Positions 11,700-24,394 of a stretch of DNA of 64,000 nt are shown in pieces. Both the position numbers and the translations under genes were made by a program. Below the pieces are notes generated by a model. The model had not been told where the DNA came from. It did no database searches and saw only the letters and a list, made by a program, of their open reading frames with translations. The DNA is taken from assembly GCF_047948215.1 (NCBI RefSeq), contig NC_134455.1:156470575-156534574 (forward strand). The letters are read 5' to 3'. This DNA comes from Lycorma delicatula. Lineage: Eukaryota; Arthropoda; Insecta; Hemiptera; Fulgoridae. Each line of letters starts with the position of its first letter. The stretch's first letter is position 1.

Positions 11700-11875
11700 T
11701 TAACAAGGATCCCCCACCTTCAGTTTTTATAAAATTCTATAAATTTATAAAATTCTACACATATTTTTCTATGATTTGTTAATCTGTTGAAACTCCTTGA
11801 AATTAATATGGTAAGTTTAAATTATCTATTTACTGTGTTTTGGTGGTTTATATTTCATTTAATATTATACTTTAT
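11700..11875. repeat. Degenerate MITE, one arm clear
   Basis: TACTGTGTTTTGGTGGTTTA at 11831-11850 and the flanking sequence match the right arm of the MITE at 23190-23413. An AAGGATCCCCCACCTTCAG stretch at 11705-11723 resembles the GGATCC core of the family. The left arm is not recognisable. Confidence 0.5.
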
Positions 11876-12599
11876 TAGCACAGTGGTTAATGTGTGAATG
11901 AATTATTTGAATTTTCAAAAAAAAATTAAAATTTATATATTTTATAATAATTTAAAAAAAATGTAACCGACATCAAATCCATGTAATGTGATACACGTAT
12001 GTATAAAATTATAAGATTCCCACTGTCACTACTGATGCTGTATATTATATTATAATGTGTACATCGGATCTGAAAGTTTTAAGATGAGATAGGTATCTCT
12101 ACTTTTTATGATTTTATTAATGGTGCTACATATCTTGTGCAGAAACTCCCATTACCTGCCCTACAGAAGACCATATAACATCATCTAATGTGGCACATAC
12201 AAACAGAATATCAGATTGTCCCCACCTACCCGTTGGATGGTGAAAAAACATTTTTGTCAATTTTCAGACTGATTTTTATATCTACAAAACTTTTTTTGAC
12301 ATCTGGTATCACTACAAAAAGCACCTGTGTCGATTGCAACAATTTTTATTTTAATCGGATTAATAGGAAAAAACTTTTGCACAAACAAATAAAAATAATA
12401 TAAGGGTCAAATATATAACCTCCTTTTTGAAGTTTGTAAAAAAGTGATTTAGAAAGTCATAAGTCAATATTATAAATTATGAAGACATTCCATACTGCTT
12501 AATATTTTCTTGCCAGTTTTTCTTTCATTCAATACATATATTAGTGAGCAATTAGGGATAATTATTCCTAATTGAGAACCTAGCAAATTTAGCAAACAC

Positions 12600-13010
12600 A
12601 ATTATAATTTACACATATACACCTTACCTTAATTTTATCATGAAAATACATTTGCAGGATCCTGCATCCTCAGTCACTATTGAAATATTTCATTAAACTA
12701 CATATTAAAAATTAAAATACTGCACATTTAAAAAAAAATACATATATTTATTATTAAGAAATGTGATGTGTTATAAATTATTAATAATATATATGATTAC
12801 AATAATTATATATATATATATATATACACATATATATATATGTAAATTAAAAATACTGCAAAAATTAAAATGCTTAATATGTAATTTAAATATTTCACTC
12901 ATGACGAAGGAGATGTGGGATCCCACAAAAGTACTTTCATAATAAAATTAAACTAAGATATGTCTTATCTCAATATTCTGTACTAGTTGGTTTATATTAA
13001 TAGAATTTAA
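12600..13010. mobile_element. MITE-like palindromic element with GGATCC cores
   Basis: Two inverted arms, about 12622-12692 and 12888-12962. The right arm has GTGGGATCCCACAAAAGTAC and TTCATAATAAAATTAAACTA; the left has GCAGGATCCTGC and TTTATCATGAAAA in inverse order. The centre holds an AT microsatellite (12808-12842). The right outer end has TGTACTAGTTGGTTTATATT. It lies 56 bp beyond the exon at 13066-13269. No coding. Confidence 0.65.
12808..12842. repeat. AT microsatellite
   Basis: TATATATATATATATATACACATATATATATATG between the MITE arms. Confidence 0.9.
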
Positions 13011-13065
13011 TATATACTACTGCAAATAATTTTAAATATACTAATGTTAAGAATTTTTACAATAC

Positions 13066-13269
13066 CTTAACGAGCATAATTTCTTGAAACTTTCTTCTGG
13101 CTAAGAGACCTCTAGCATGTGCTTGAACTATTACAATACTAGTTTTTAGTTTTTTATACCATGTGAATGCACGGAATGTCCTCCATGATCTTTGAATCTG
13201 TATAGCAGCAGCATGCCACTGCCTGTGTTGAGCCATCATTCTTTGTGCCAAAACCATACGCCAATAAGA
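13066..13269 (-). CDS. Myo9: Myosin-IX exon (IQ motifs 2-4)
   Basis: A 204-nt exon for residues 427-494, phase 0 at both ends. It completes the second IQ (ITLQ|SYWRMVLAQRMM) and adds IQIQRSWRTFRAFTWYKK and IVIVQAHARGLLARRKF. Together with the previous exon the lever arm has about four IQ motifs, each a likely calmodulin-binding site. The acceptor is TTTCAG at 13270 and the donor GTTAAG|GTATTG at 13065. Skipping this exon would keep the frame and remove about three of the four IQ motifs. Confidence 0.95.
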
Positions 13270-14933
13270 CTGAAAAAATTGTTATAATGTTGTACTTCTC
13301 ATTGTAATGTCAATGTGAGTAACATTTTAAGTAATAAGTACTGTATGGCTGACAATATCAAACTGTATGAAATACAATGCAATAGCATACTTACAATGTA
13401 TGATAATATATACTAATATTAGCAATATTATTAGTTTACTTACATTACAATAGCATACTGTATGAAATACAATATCCAGAACTGGCTATGACTGAACAAT
13501 AATTAGTGCATGATACTAACATTTTTATGATAAATGAATGAAATTTTACTCTTCATAACAATTTACTCTTCAAACTAGTAATTTATAATTGTAAATAATA
13601 ATTTAAATTATGGAAAAAACATACATACAGAAAATAGTTTTGTGAAATCGAGATGAAGATTTTATTTTAATTCTCTGAGCATTCTTAGTTCACCCAAATT
13701 ACTTGAAGGCATGGATTTCAATCGGAACAAAATAAAAATGAGTGACTAAATTGAAATAAAATAGCTATGAATGAAAAAAAAGCCTTAACTATATGATTTA
13801 TACATTTTACCTGTATTTTTACAATAATAAATTTGAAGTTGAAACGAACAGTCAGTGTCAAAAAATACAGATTATAATAGGGCAACAAAAGTACATACAT
13901 ATTAAAATCTAACGTGCAAAAGTTTTATGGAATTAGGAAAATATATGAGGATCATTACTTAAGTAAAAATCATTTTGTCATGAATTTGTTTATACAATGA
14001 AAATATGTCTTAAAAATGCTTTTCAATAAAATTTCTGTTAACTTCCAATCATTCTTGAGGTTGGAAGATGAGCTCGACATCCTCATTCATAAAACATGCT
14101 GTCTTGTCATTAAACCAGTCAATGACTGTATTGCAGTTGTCATTGATCTTCATTTGTTTTCCCTCTTAAACATTTCTATAATTTTAGAAAAATGTGAAAT
14201 CATATGATAGACTCTAGACTGTATGGGGAGGATTCAATACCTTCAATTAAAAACACTTACAACTATTCTGTTTTGTTTTGGACAGCATGAGGATGTACAT
14301 TATTGTGACACGTTCCCAACCTAGTTGCTTTCCAACGTTGTAAAAATCAATTATAATGATCTTCAAGGGACCGGGTGAATTCGATTGCTACAGCTGATAG
14401 TCGTTAAAAATATATTGGCCAATACGTGTATGTACTGCATAGTTTCCAGTACTGTACTGAACACACTGATAAACATAATTTTTGTTTCCTAACATGTGAT
14501 ACGTAATTTTAATTTGTTTTTTGATGCTGAAAATAAATATGAACTCAGAATCTTTCTATCACCCACCATTTTTGAAAAATTTTTAAATTTTAATTAAAGG
14601 ATTTTTTCCATTTTTCAACGTATAGTTAGCATTTTAAGCTCCTATATTGTATTTTGTTAGCTCATTTTTTATTGTTTAACTTTATTAACATAATTTGTAA
14701 GCTATAAATAAACAATACTAGACAAAGAATTAAATCATATCATAGTCACATATGACATCATATCTAATACTGAACAGTGAGCCTTTATGGACAAGATTAA
14801 TCATGTCTGTGCAGGCCAAAACATGTAGCTGAAAACACAGCTGTGTTGTTTGTATTAAGCACTGGATTTAGGAAAGCATTAACTTTGTTCAGTCTTATTG
14901 CTGTCTTAAGTTTGTTAACAGTGCAGTGCCATA

Positions 14934-16385
14934 ATGTCTCAAAATTGTGTAAATGATGCGGATGCCTTTTGTTATGTATGTGGTGAGTTTACTGTAAAAT
15001 CAAATAGAAAAAATATTACACCTTTAATTAAAAAAGCATATCATTTGTACATTAAGTGTAAAATTGGTGATCAGGATAAGATATGGGCTCCTCATATAGT
15101 ATGCTCTAATTGTTCTGTATATTTAAGAGGATGGCTGAAAGGTACACAGAAGGCTTTGCCATTTGGTATATCTGTGGTTTGGCGTGAACCAAAGGACTAT
15201 GTAACAGATTGTTACTTTTGTTTAACAAGTGTGTCTGGAATTTCTAAAAAATCTAAACATACTGTAAAATATCGTTTGTTGCAATCTGTAATTAGGCCTG
15301 TACCTCACAGTGAAATTATTCCAGTTCCTGAGCCATCCGTGAATGGATGTTTCGAAAGCAGCGATGAAGAATCAGGCAGTACTGAAGAAGACAACAATAA
15401 TTTTGATTCTGAATTATCTTCCAATACGCCACATCTTATATCACAAGGTGAATTAAATGACTTGGTTAGGAATTTAAATTTATCACAAAATCAAGCTGAA
15501 CTGTTAGGATAAAGACTGCAAGGTTGGGAATTTACTTGAAAAAAAAAAAAATACAAAAATTTTGGGTTTTCGAAGCCGACAAAAAGAACTTTCTCACTAC
15601 TTTATTGATGAAAATAATTTGGTTTATTGCACAAATATTGATGAGCTTATGTTGCACTTAGGACTAGTTCATAAACCTAAGGAGTAGCACTTTTTCATAG
15701 ATTCGTCAAGTATAGTTTAAAACTGGTCCTACTACACAATGGTAACAAATATCCTTTGATACCAATCGCTTATGGTATAATTTGAAATAGACATATGATG
15801 TGATGAAAGATGTTCTTGAAAAAATAAATTATAAAAAACATAGCTGGAACATATGTGGTAATTTGAAAGTTATAGCTATTTGGTTAGGCATGCAGTTAGG
15901 CTATACTAAATACATGTGTTTTCTTTGTGAAGGGATAACCAAGCTAGGAATGAACATTATGTTGCCAAAGAGTGGAAGAAACGAGACAACCTAACTTCAA
16001 ATGGGAAAAAAAATTATTCATGAGGCCTTAGTTAAACCCAAGAAAATATTTTTACCCCCTGTCCATATCAAAGCTAGGGCTAATGAAAAATTTTGTAAAA
16101 GCAGTAAGAAGGATGATCCTGGATTTTTGTACATCAGGCAGATATTTCTGAATATAAGTGAAGGAAAAAGTAAAGAAGTTATATTAGTTGGTCCTCAAAT
16201 AAGAGAGTTGGTAAAAAATGATGTATTTAACTCAATGTTAAATAATGTAGAAAGTGCAACATAGGCTTCATTTAAAGACGTTAGTAAAACTTTTCTCGGT
16301 AAACAAAAATCAGACAATTACCACGATATTGTTAGCCGATTACTATTGGACATTAATTCAGGATGTGCCTAAGGCTATTTATAAA
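14934..16385 (+). pseudogene. Broken copy of an uncharacterised Cys-rich multicopy gene family
   Basis: The first 192 residues are open from an ATG at 14934: three C-x2-C pairs (CYVCGEF, CSNCSVYL, CYFCLTS) suggest a zinc-binding N-terminus, followed by an acidic Ser/Glu linker (SSDEESGSTEEDNNN). Then come TAA at 15510, TGA at 15534, a shift at an A-run and TAG in KPKE*HFF. Later open pieces are GNLKVIAIWLGMQLGYTKYM-CFLCE (15855-15932), HEALVKPKKIFLPPVHIKAR (16019-16078) and ILVGPQIRELVKND (16183-16224). From memory this order recurs in many unannotated insect proteins; the function is unknown to me. The end is missing. Gene-like and multicopy, so probably carried by or derived from a mobile element (inference). 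Confidence 0.6.
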
Positions 16386-17039
16386 AGAAAAGCATTAGCA
16401 AAATCTTTCTAACACAGGTATGGCCATGCAAAATTATAAATTTTAACTACATTTTCCTAATTTTTTTTGAAGCGTAATTTATTTAAAACTAAGGGTGATA
16501 GAAAAATTGTATTTACAGATCTGCAATGTACGCAAAAAAGCAATTCAAGATATGGTACTTACAGAAACATTTAAAAAAAAATGTTTTTTGTCTATCAGTG
16601 ATATCATTAAATTTAATTTTTTCTTTTCTTGTATTTTATGTGTGGGTTTTATATTTTTGTACTTACAAATAAAATAATTATTATATTCAGTACAGTTTTT
16701 AATATAATTTTTATATTTTCCATAAGGTTTTTTATTTCTGTATTTTTTGGAAATATATTTCTTATAAAATAGAATACAATAAAAGTACAATTTTATTTTA
16801 CAGTAAGTCATTAGAAAATTTAACATTGTTTAAAGTGATTCACTTTACATAATGGTTAAAATAAAACAGTAGAGCAAGAAAAATATGAAAATAACAAATA
16901 CAATTACAAAAGAGGTTTTTATAAAAATTAATGTAGGAAAAACTACTAAAAATTACTTAACAACTAGCAATTCAAACATTTCTAATAAAAAAATGTGACA
17001 GATGTCTGTCTTTTTTCTCTGCCACTTTTAGCAACTTCT

Positions 17040-18316
17040 ACATAGGCCAATATGATAATATAATACCTGTTAGTGATGGAGCTATTTCTACCCGATCATC
17101 GATTGTGACAGTCACTGAAGTCAGTAATTTTCATATTTTCAGGGACATCTAATTGATTAACCCATTGATAATAATAGTTTTCATTTGTGTAAAGTTAAAT
17201 TTTTTGAAAAAAAAAAAAAACAAAAAAAAAAACAGGCATGTATGAAACAGTTTCATATTGTGTCTTTTGTTGCTTTATTCCATGCTGTGGAGACCAATAA
17301 AATTGCTTGAAGAACATTACCATTATTTTCCAACTTTAATTCTATGTTTTTTAACATCTTTAACACCAGAAGTTTACGGAAATGAATCTTGAATGATGAA
17401 TACCACCCTGGTCTAATGGTTGTAAAACAGAGGATGTATTTGGTGGTAAAAAATAAGTCTAATTGACTGAAGCGATTTAACATTTAGGTGAGCAGCGAAA
17501 TTATCAACAAGAAGTATTTTTTTTTTTTTTAGCTCAAAGTTCTGAATCCCAATCATGAAGTATTCTTTTAAATAACTCAGACGTCATCCACGCTTTAGAA
17601 TTTGATTCAGATTGCACTGGAAAAGACTTTATGTTTTTAAAGCAGTGAGGTTTCTTTGCTTTACCAATAACTACCAGTCTTCTCTTATCTGTACCTGTCA
17701 TGTTTGCAGCAACCTAGAGAGTTTTTCGTTCCTTTGACATCTTCCCATCGGTACATTTTTCTCCCTTAAATTTAAAGGTTTTACCTGGAGTCAGCTTGAA
17801 GAAGAGTGTTGTCTCATCTGCATTATGAATTTGATCATTGTAGTATCCCTCCCTTAATTATGCCAAACTGTATTTAATCAGTTTCTGGTTGCTTCAGATG
17901 GAACAACAGATGACAGCACCAGAAATTTGTCTAACACAACATTGTGATGTTTGCAAAAGTATTGGATCCATGACGAACATGAATGAAAATTTAAATTTAG
18001 TTTAGATGCAAGCCTTCTGTAATAGAACTGGATCGTTTATTGGAGATAAGTTTAATAAGAACTTCTTTGAATCTTGAACCATTAAGTAACGCTTCGTCAA
18101 GTGCTGGGTACTTAGTGTCTTATTTTTTTCAAATGAAAAGAACTCTTTTTCTCATATGCTTTGTTAATTTTATCCAGATTTTTCCAAACTGTTAAGACAG
18201 TTGAGCAATTCACTGATAATTCTTTACAGACATCAGTGTTTTTTATCTCTCCTGACTGTAACCTCCGAATTATGTGCGCTTTTTCTTCTACAGGCAGTGA
18301 TTTTCTTTTAGACATT
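17040..18316 (-). pseudogene. Tigger/pogo-type transposase pseudogene
   Basis: Starts MSKRKSLPVEEKAHIIRRLQ at 18316, a CENP-B/pogo N-terminal helix-turn-helix, with VCKELSVNCSTVLTVWKNLD as second helix. Further down, read past shifts: NADETTLFFKLTPGKTFKFK (first catalytic block), KKPHCFKNIKSFPVQSESNS, ILLVDNFAAHLNVKSLQSIR (second Asp block), then 'PPNTSSVLQPLDQG' after another shift, and YYYQWVNQLDVPENMKITDF near 17170-17110. The order and motifs are those of the Tigger DDE family. A poly-A run (17518-17530) and several stops disrupt it. Terminal repeats were not identified, though ACAGCCAACTTGTTGTTATA at 18818-18837 is a candidate right end. Confidence 0.85.
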
Positions 18317-18873
18317 TTGGAACTGTAAAAAGGAAACAAAAAGTAAAAAGTAGAACTTTATATTGAATTAGAAATACAGTACACGATACGTAGTGTTTTA
18401 TGTTAACTTAACAACCGATGAATGTGTAATGGTAACATTTTTGTTAGGACTGTTTTTAAAGAAGTTGTTAGAAGTAGGAAAAATTTCTGAAAATGATTCA
18501 ATGCAGGCACTAGATTGTCAGGAACGATGCGACAGCTTATCGCAAACACAGTCATGTGATACTGTTACTACTGTCGAATTACAGCAGTTCAAAGTAATGG
18601 TGAATACAACACTGTATTTACTGTTTTACATAAACATCCTCTCTAGTTTGCATTCACTTTAATATTTATAGAAAAAAATTCTTGCTATAATGACACCGGC
18701 TGTAACAATGAAACCAGCAGTAATGACCATATTTATCTTTAGATAAGTAATTTTTAGTCAGCTATACAGACATTGATATTTGTTAAAATATAAATGGGGA
18801 TCAATTTTCTGTTGTTACAGCCAACTTGTTGTTATAAAAAGTTTTTACTGTATGTGCAAACAACTCTACTTAC

Positions 18874-19099
18874 CTGCAATGTTATAACAGCTTGACGTAA
18901 CCTTAAAAATCTTCTACGTTCTAATACTGCACGAAACCAGCGTTGAATAGCAATGATTGAAGCCATGATTTGTTGGTGTAATCTATAGTCCAGTTTTAGT
19001 TTTTCACATTCACGCAAGAATATTTTACTGCCACCAACTTGGTAGTTATCACGATTCAAATTTAAAGTTAAAAGGAACTCCCTTACATCATTCTGAGAA
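18874..19099 (-). CDS. Myo9: Myosin-IX exon (converter and first IQ motif)
   Basis: A 226-nt exon for residues 351 (split Ser) to 426. SSQNDVREFLLTLNLNRDNY followed by QVGGSKIFLRE is the converter region ('YQxGxxxxFLR' of myosins). It continues into the lever arm: IIAIQRWFRAVLERRRF is a clear IQ motif, which binds calmodulin or a light chain, and AVITLQ starts a second. Two AG sites are close together; only the upstream one (AATTTTAG, exon start 19099) gives the needed phase 2, since the CTCAG site five bases further in would leave the wrong phase. The donor CAG|GTAAGT is perfect. Confidence 0.96.
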
Positions 19100-21315
19100 C
19101 TAAAATTGAGAACAAACATATTTAGATCAACATATAACAAGAGAACAAGACACAACATTTTTAAGCATAATAAGAAAAAGATAAAATGAAAGAACATGTA
19201 CATCATTGACTGATATTACTTGGTAATAAAGTTAAATAGTAAAGATGTTTAACATGGCTAGTTTATAAAAAAAAAAAACAGCAAAAGAATGCTTGGCAGT
19301 TTTAAATGATTTACGGACATTAAAGAAAATCTAAAAATGTACTTTTGCTTACAGATTTTATTTATCAACTAGTTGGTTTCATAATATAATATACTGTGCA
19401 GTTAGTCATGAAAATTGGTTATATATTTTTTTATATGTAAAACTTTTGTTTGATACGATAAAGTTTAAAACTTGATGGAAAAAACAAGCATTTTATATTA
19501 TAATTAAACTTGCCCTTTCACAAGTTATTAAAGAAAGTTATAATTTATTTGAAAGAATCATACAGGCATCATGAGATATTAGTATTGTTTTTAAAAGTGC
19601 AATTTCAATGTTGTATTATTACAAGAAATAATGAAAAAAAAAATTGTATTTAAGGATATTAAGATGATTTATCTGTTATTTCTGAATTAAAAGAAACTTT
19701 TCAACAGTTGGTTTCAAATGATGGCTATTGCTTTTTTGTCTTGATGTAAACAATTTATTTAGTACTGAAATACGTTATAACACTTAAATATATAGCAACA
19801 CAATTTCAGACAGAAGTAGTTGTGAAGAATTTCCATTAAAACTAAGGGATCTCAGATCTCAGCTGTCTAGCTAGAAAGATTACAGTCAGTTAAACATGGT
19901 GAACATCAAAACTCTATTGTCCTATACAGTTGTTTTATTTAATTGATGAGCATCATTCTTAAGCAACTTTATTACTTTCTAACAACAACAAAGATTTCTA
20001 GCGGTTCTTTCACTCACTACCCATTTCCATTTTGTTAATTGAAAATTAAGAATCAGATCAATAGTATTGTTGAAACAATGATTTTAAAAAACTTCCTATC
20101 ACCAGTAATTTTTAAAAAATGGATGCCATACTGAATACTAATCATCCACTACATTTTTCTGATTACTTAACAGATAGAACTATTCTTACATATATAATAA
20201 TTTATTTTTATAAGATTAGTAACTCTGTGATAAAACATTGAAATTACAAGGGAAAGCAGAGTTAACGAGTACTGTTTAAGTATTTATAATTTGTACAAGT
20301 TTTCTTCAAATAATTGTAACTCATTACATTAACAAGTTTAAATATGGTATACAACTATTTTCTCTACTAAGTGATTTATAAAATATAATTTTTTAAACAC
20401 ATTAGTTTTATGGGATGAACTAATCTGAGAGTGAATCTGCAACTATATCAAAAGAGCAACGAACAGCATGTTATATTAAAAAAAAAAACAATAAATCTAA
20501 ATAAAATTTTAATTTATTAAAAGATTTGAGGCAATAGAAAGCATTATAAGGAAAGATGGAAACACTATCTTGTACACCAAAGATAATTATGGTCAAGTCA
20601 TTAATATGCAGCGCTGAGAACAGTCCAATTCCCATTACAAAAATAATTCAATACATTTTCACTCTTATTTATGCATTTCAATCATAGACCTCATATTTCT
20701 GAGTTAACATTTCATCATACTCAATAATTCTATCAGATGAAAAGATCGCGACTAAAACTTGAGAATATTTTAAAGAATTACATAAAAAACACAATCTACA
20801 AAAAAAAAAAAACAAAAACAAAATGAGGACTAAAGACAAAAAATAGGTATTTTACTTCAGTGATTTAAAAGAAAGTTTTAATTTGGATGCAATATTTAGG
20901 ATATGGAAACAGTTTTTTGGGGAAAAAATGATATAAGATTGTACTGAATATTTAGCACTATATTATACTGTGGAAGAATTTAAAATGTGGTACTGACTTA
21001 GACTCTTGTGCATTTTCTATAGTATACAAATAATGAAAATATAATATAACTCATTTTTTATATTACTGTTAGGAATCCCCTCAAAGACTATTATTTTTCT
21101 ACTGCATATTAAAAATGACTAAATGACTAGATTTTGTTTCTGAGTGAGAGATCAACATATATTAAAAACAGAACAACAAAAAATAAAGGAGAAAACATGA
21201 ACTACCATGCAAAAGATTAAAAAAGTGGAGGGAAGGATGAAGTGTGGAAAGAGTATAACAGTATAATACAGCATTTTGAAATTAATTATCTTTAAATTCA
21301 AATAATATTACATAC
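19100..21315 (-). other. Myo9 intron, 2.2 kb
   Basis: AT-rich, with poly-A/poly-T runs (for example near 19268, 20480 and 20800). No transposon or frame is recognised. Confidence 0.75.
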
Positions 21316-21473
21316 CTAAGAAGGCCCCTAGGTAATAATATCCTGTACAGCTGTATAAATTCTTCATATGATAATCTCACATTATATCCAGCCTGTCGAA
21401 TTCTAACGGTTTCTAACATGCCGGTATATCTTAACTGCCTCTGTACAGTCTCATCATCAAATGTATTTGGTAT
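21316..21473 (-). CDS. Myo9: Myosin-IX exon (SH1/SH2 helix)
   Basis: A 158-nt exon for residues 299-350 plus two bases of codon 351. It starts IPNTFDDETVQRQLRYTGML and continues ETVRIRQAGYNVRLSYEEF. 'LRYTGMLETVRIRQAGY' is the SH1/SH2 helix found in all myosin motors, which links nucleotide state to the converter. The exon ends IQLYRILLPRGLL. The acceptor is TGACAG at 21474 and the donor CTTAG|GTATGT at 21315. Among the surest coding calls in the window. Confidence 0.97.
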
Positions 21474-24165
21474 CTGTCAAACAGTAAAACTAAAACATAA
21501 GAATTTAAATTTATAATAACAAATATACTCTAAATTTATATAATTATACTAATAAAATTAATAAAAATTCTTTAAAATGTCAAAAAACAAATTATAAACA
21601 TACTATTACCATGTTTGAGTTTTTTAACAATCTAACTAAGGGATGACATCCTTTTTTTTTAATTTAAAAAAAAATTTAAAACATCTGATGGAGCGGTGTG
21701 TACTGTGAAGTGCTTATGTAAATCTTTAAAAAGAATAAGCAGCAAATGGTATTTTTATTTTATTTTATTTATCAATGATAATTATTACAATGTTTCATAT
21801 AATTATTTAAAAACAAGTTATTAAATTATACTGGAAAACTGAAAAGTTGTACTAAGTTGTACCATGATTAACCAGTATATAGTTTGCATGTTGTTTAATT
21901 TAGTAACTAGTATCTATTCATCATGATTACCTAATTTGTAATTTACATGCATAAATTTATATTATACATAATAAACCAACTTAATTATTAATTAAAAATT
22001 GATTAATGTAACATATGAATAATAAATACTTTTATAGTAGAAATTTTCATGTTATATGATTATAAGATGAAGAGAATTTCCCCAAGAGTCCATCGTGAGG
22101 ATACAAAACAATTCAGACTAAATAGAAAAATCTATTTAAATAGATTTTTTTTTATATATAACTTACTGGTTATTTTTTTAAAACTAACTTTAACTTTTTT
22201 CACTTCATGAAATTTTACAAATTATTTAATTTAATACAGATTGGGGCCATATTGTATTTTTCATGTAACTTATTTAAAAAAAAATATAGTCTATAGACTT
22301 ATTTAAAAGCTAATAAGAATTTTAGAAGTAACATCTTTCTAAAATAAAAATGGAGTAATAGCAACAATTAAATCCATTGCACATAGTCATATCCAGAATG
22401 TACTTACGTAAAATTAACAGCAATATTAAATTTAAAAATGAACAGTAGATTGTTCATTTTTTTAAATTGTTTGTTATTCTAAAAAACAATTTTAAATAAC
22501 ATTGCAGTATAATTTACTGTAGTTAACATGACAATCAAATCCTACACTTCTGTTTTAATAATTCTTTTTAATGTAACCATCATATTAGTTAATAAGTACT
22601 TTTACATTTCAATCTGGAAGTGGATTTTTATTTTTCTTGGTTTTTAAATAACTGATTCGTACAGGATATAGTGGCTAGTCTGAGAGTACGTTAAAGGAGT
22701 ACAGACTTACAATAAGTGAACCTTTTATGTTTGATGTGGAATGTTCACAGCCACACACATGTTTTATTTTTCAATAAATAATTTTATATTTATTACATTT
22801 AAATAAAAAATTAGAAATAAAATTATTTTTAATGTGTTTTCATGCTTTTTTAATATATGTATTTATTTTAGTTTTATGAAGGCCATCTATATAGTAAAGA
22901 ATGTTGGAATATCACTCCAAACCACATTTCAAACCATTTAACAATGGTTTGGAATGTATCGATTCAAAAACGAAAATAATCTAAGCTGGCTGATGCAGAG
23001 TATGATTAAATTTTAAGGTCTTCATGATTAACCAGTTCATATAATTATTTGGGTCTAAGGAATGACAAAAACTTGAACTGGTCCACCCAGAGTGAAAAAA
23101 AAAATGCTTGTTGTCATTTGTAGGATGATTTTATATATATATATATATATTTTTTTTTTTTTCATTAAATACAGACTGTGTTAATAAAATTTAATATTAT
23201 ATGAATTATAAACCATCAAAATACAGAAATTAGATAAGTTAAACTTAAAATATTAATTTCCAATTAACAGTTCGCAGTATCTCGCATCTTCAGCTGGTAT
23301 TGAATTCTGATGTGGGACGGGATCCCACAAAAATCGATTATTGGAAATTGTGTGGTAAGTTTAACTTATCTAATTACTGTGTTTTGGTGGCTTATATTTC
23401 ATAGAATATTAAATATAAATATATAAAAATTTAGATTGTAAAGGCAAGATTAAAAATGAAAATTAATTTATTTTAATTTTTCAAGTTTCATAAAATAAAA
23501 TCTTTTATTTTCTCAAAAACACTTTAGTGTTCCACTAAAAAAAAGGGGTACATTAAGCTTTTTGCTTTATGCTATGCATTTCAGTCTTTCTAATGGCTAT
23601 GACACATAGTAATGTCAGATGCTTTCTCTGTGAGAAATTTTGTCAATGCACATTGAACATGGCTATCAAAATGAAGATAATATTTGCATTTTGGGGGCTT
23701 GGCTGATATACAATGGTATGTGGCTCAATGAAAAACCACTTCCCTCCATGTTGTTGAGGCAACTTTCCCCAGTAAATTTGACATGAGAATCTTGTTATTT
23801 ATTCATTTTTGAGAATAAATTGCAATTCTTATATAGTTGCCTATAGCCATTAATGGCTATTTCATTAATATCGTAACATCATAATATGTTGGATAAATAA
23901 ATAAATTTTGACATTTTTAAAAGCCAAATGTTAGGGTTTTTTTTTGTATTTATACATTCTTTCAATTAATTTTCATATCTATCGATGAATAATATCTATC
24001 GAATCAAAATAAGTAACTAGTTTAGAATTTTATTATTTTTTTTGGCTGGTCTTTCAGCATTTTATTTTGTTTTCAACTTATATCTCTTAACTACTAATAA
24101 AAAATGAACTGCAACTCAGATTTGAATATCTAATAAAATAAACTGCTTATTTTACAAGTTATTAC
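21474..24165 (-). other. Myo9 intron, 2.7 kb
   Basis: Contains a 224-bp MITE with 58-bp inverted arms (23190-23413). The rest is AT-rich with no frame of note. A poly-T/TA run lies at 23136-23162. Confidence 0.75.
23190..23413. mobile_element. MITE, 224 bp, with 58-bp inverted arms
   Basis: Left arm 23190-23247 and right arm 23356-23413 are inverted copies with about six mismatches by eye; the inner 20 bases TTAGATAAGTTAAACTTA and flanks match exactly. The centre contains GGGACGGGATCCCAC and an inner inverted pair around TTTCCAAT/ATTGGAAA. No open frame. A related arm occurs at 11797-11870. No transposase of matching ends is in the window. Confidence 0.8.
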
Positions 24166-24394
24166 CTTTTGTCCATTACTTTTTATGCAACGTATAAAGA
24201 AAGGATTAGCTTGATTCAAAGTATCCATTAAACTATGGAGACTCTGTTGAAACTGTGCTGTTACAGTTAATGGCTGTTTCCTAGCCTTACCAATCTGTCC
24301 GTGTGACTGTGTTCTACCAGCGAGTGTTTTAACGCTTTGAAGATTTTTTAACCCTTTCTTTCCTCGTTCTCTTGGTCGAAATGATTTGTTCTTC
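24166..24394 (-). CDS. Myo9: Myosin-IX exon (basic end of loop 2 and FIRCIK strand)
   Basis: A 229-nt exon for residues 222 (split Met) to 298. It starts with a strongly basic stretch, KNKSFRPRERGKKGLKN, then AGRTQSHGQIGKARKQP, the positively charged part of class IX loop 2. It then passes into the conserved motor core TVTAQFQQSLHSLMDTLNQA and NPFFIRCIKSNGQK. The acceptor TTTTGCAG|G completes AT|G and the donor is AAAAG|GTAATA. Joined to the next exon it reads SNGQK|IPNTFDDE, the normal myosin order before the SH1/SH2 helix. Confidence 0.95.

Larger units (their letters stand above)
4811..13065 (-). other. Myo9 intron, 8.3 kb, start of tail
   Basis: Contains, right to left: a palindromic MITE (12600-13010), a second degenerate MITE copy (11700-11875), a mariner (10330-11366), an old RTE-like LINE (8100-9960) with a 44-bp mariner fragment in it, a 22-bp tandem repeat (7478-7543), and a mariner remnant split by a SINE (5040-5940). 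A less AT-rich stretch at about 6800-7060 has no recognised gene. The region 5950-6790 holds nothing I recognise. Confidence 0.7.
13270..18873 (-). other. Myo9 intron, 5.6 kb
   Basis: Contains a broken Cys-rich multicopy gene (14934-16385, plus) and a Tigger/pogo transposase pseudogene (17040-18316, minus). The stretch 13275-14750 is AT-rich with several short tandem-like motifs (CATACTGTATGAAATACAAT near 13355-13475). A plus-strand 89-residue frame at 18393-18662 is not recognised. Confidence 0.7.

Noticed and set aside
12188..12403. 71-residue plus-strand frame
   Set aside because: No family recognised; may be a piece of an old repeat.
16545..16826. 93-residue Lys/Tyr-rich frame, minus strand
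   Set aside because: Composition is what AT-rich DNA gives by chance; no motif.
18393..18662. 89-residue plus-strand frame
   Set aside because: No recognised motif; lies beside the Tigger element and is probably its flank or end.
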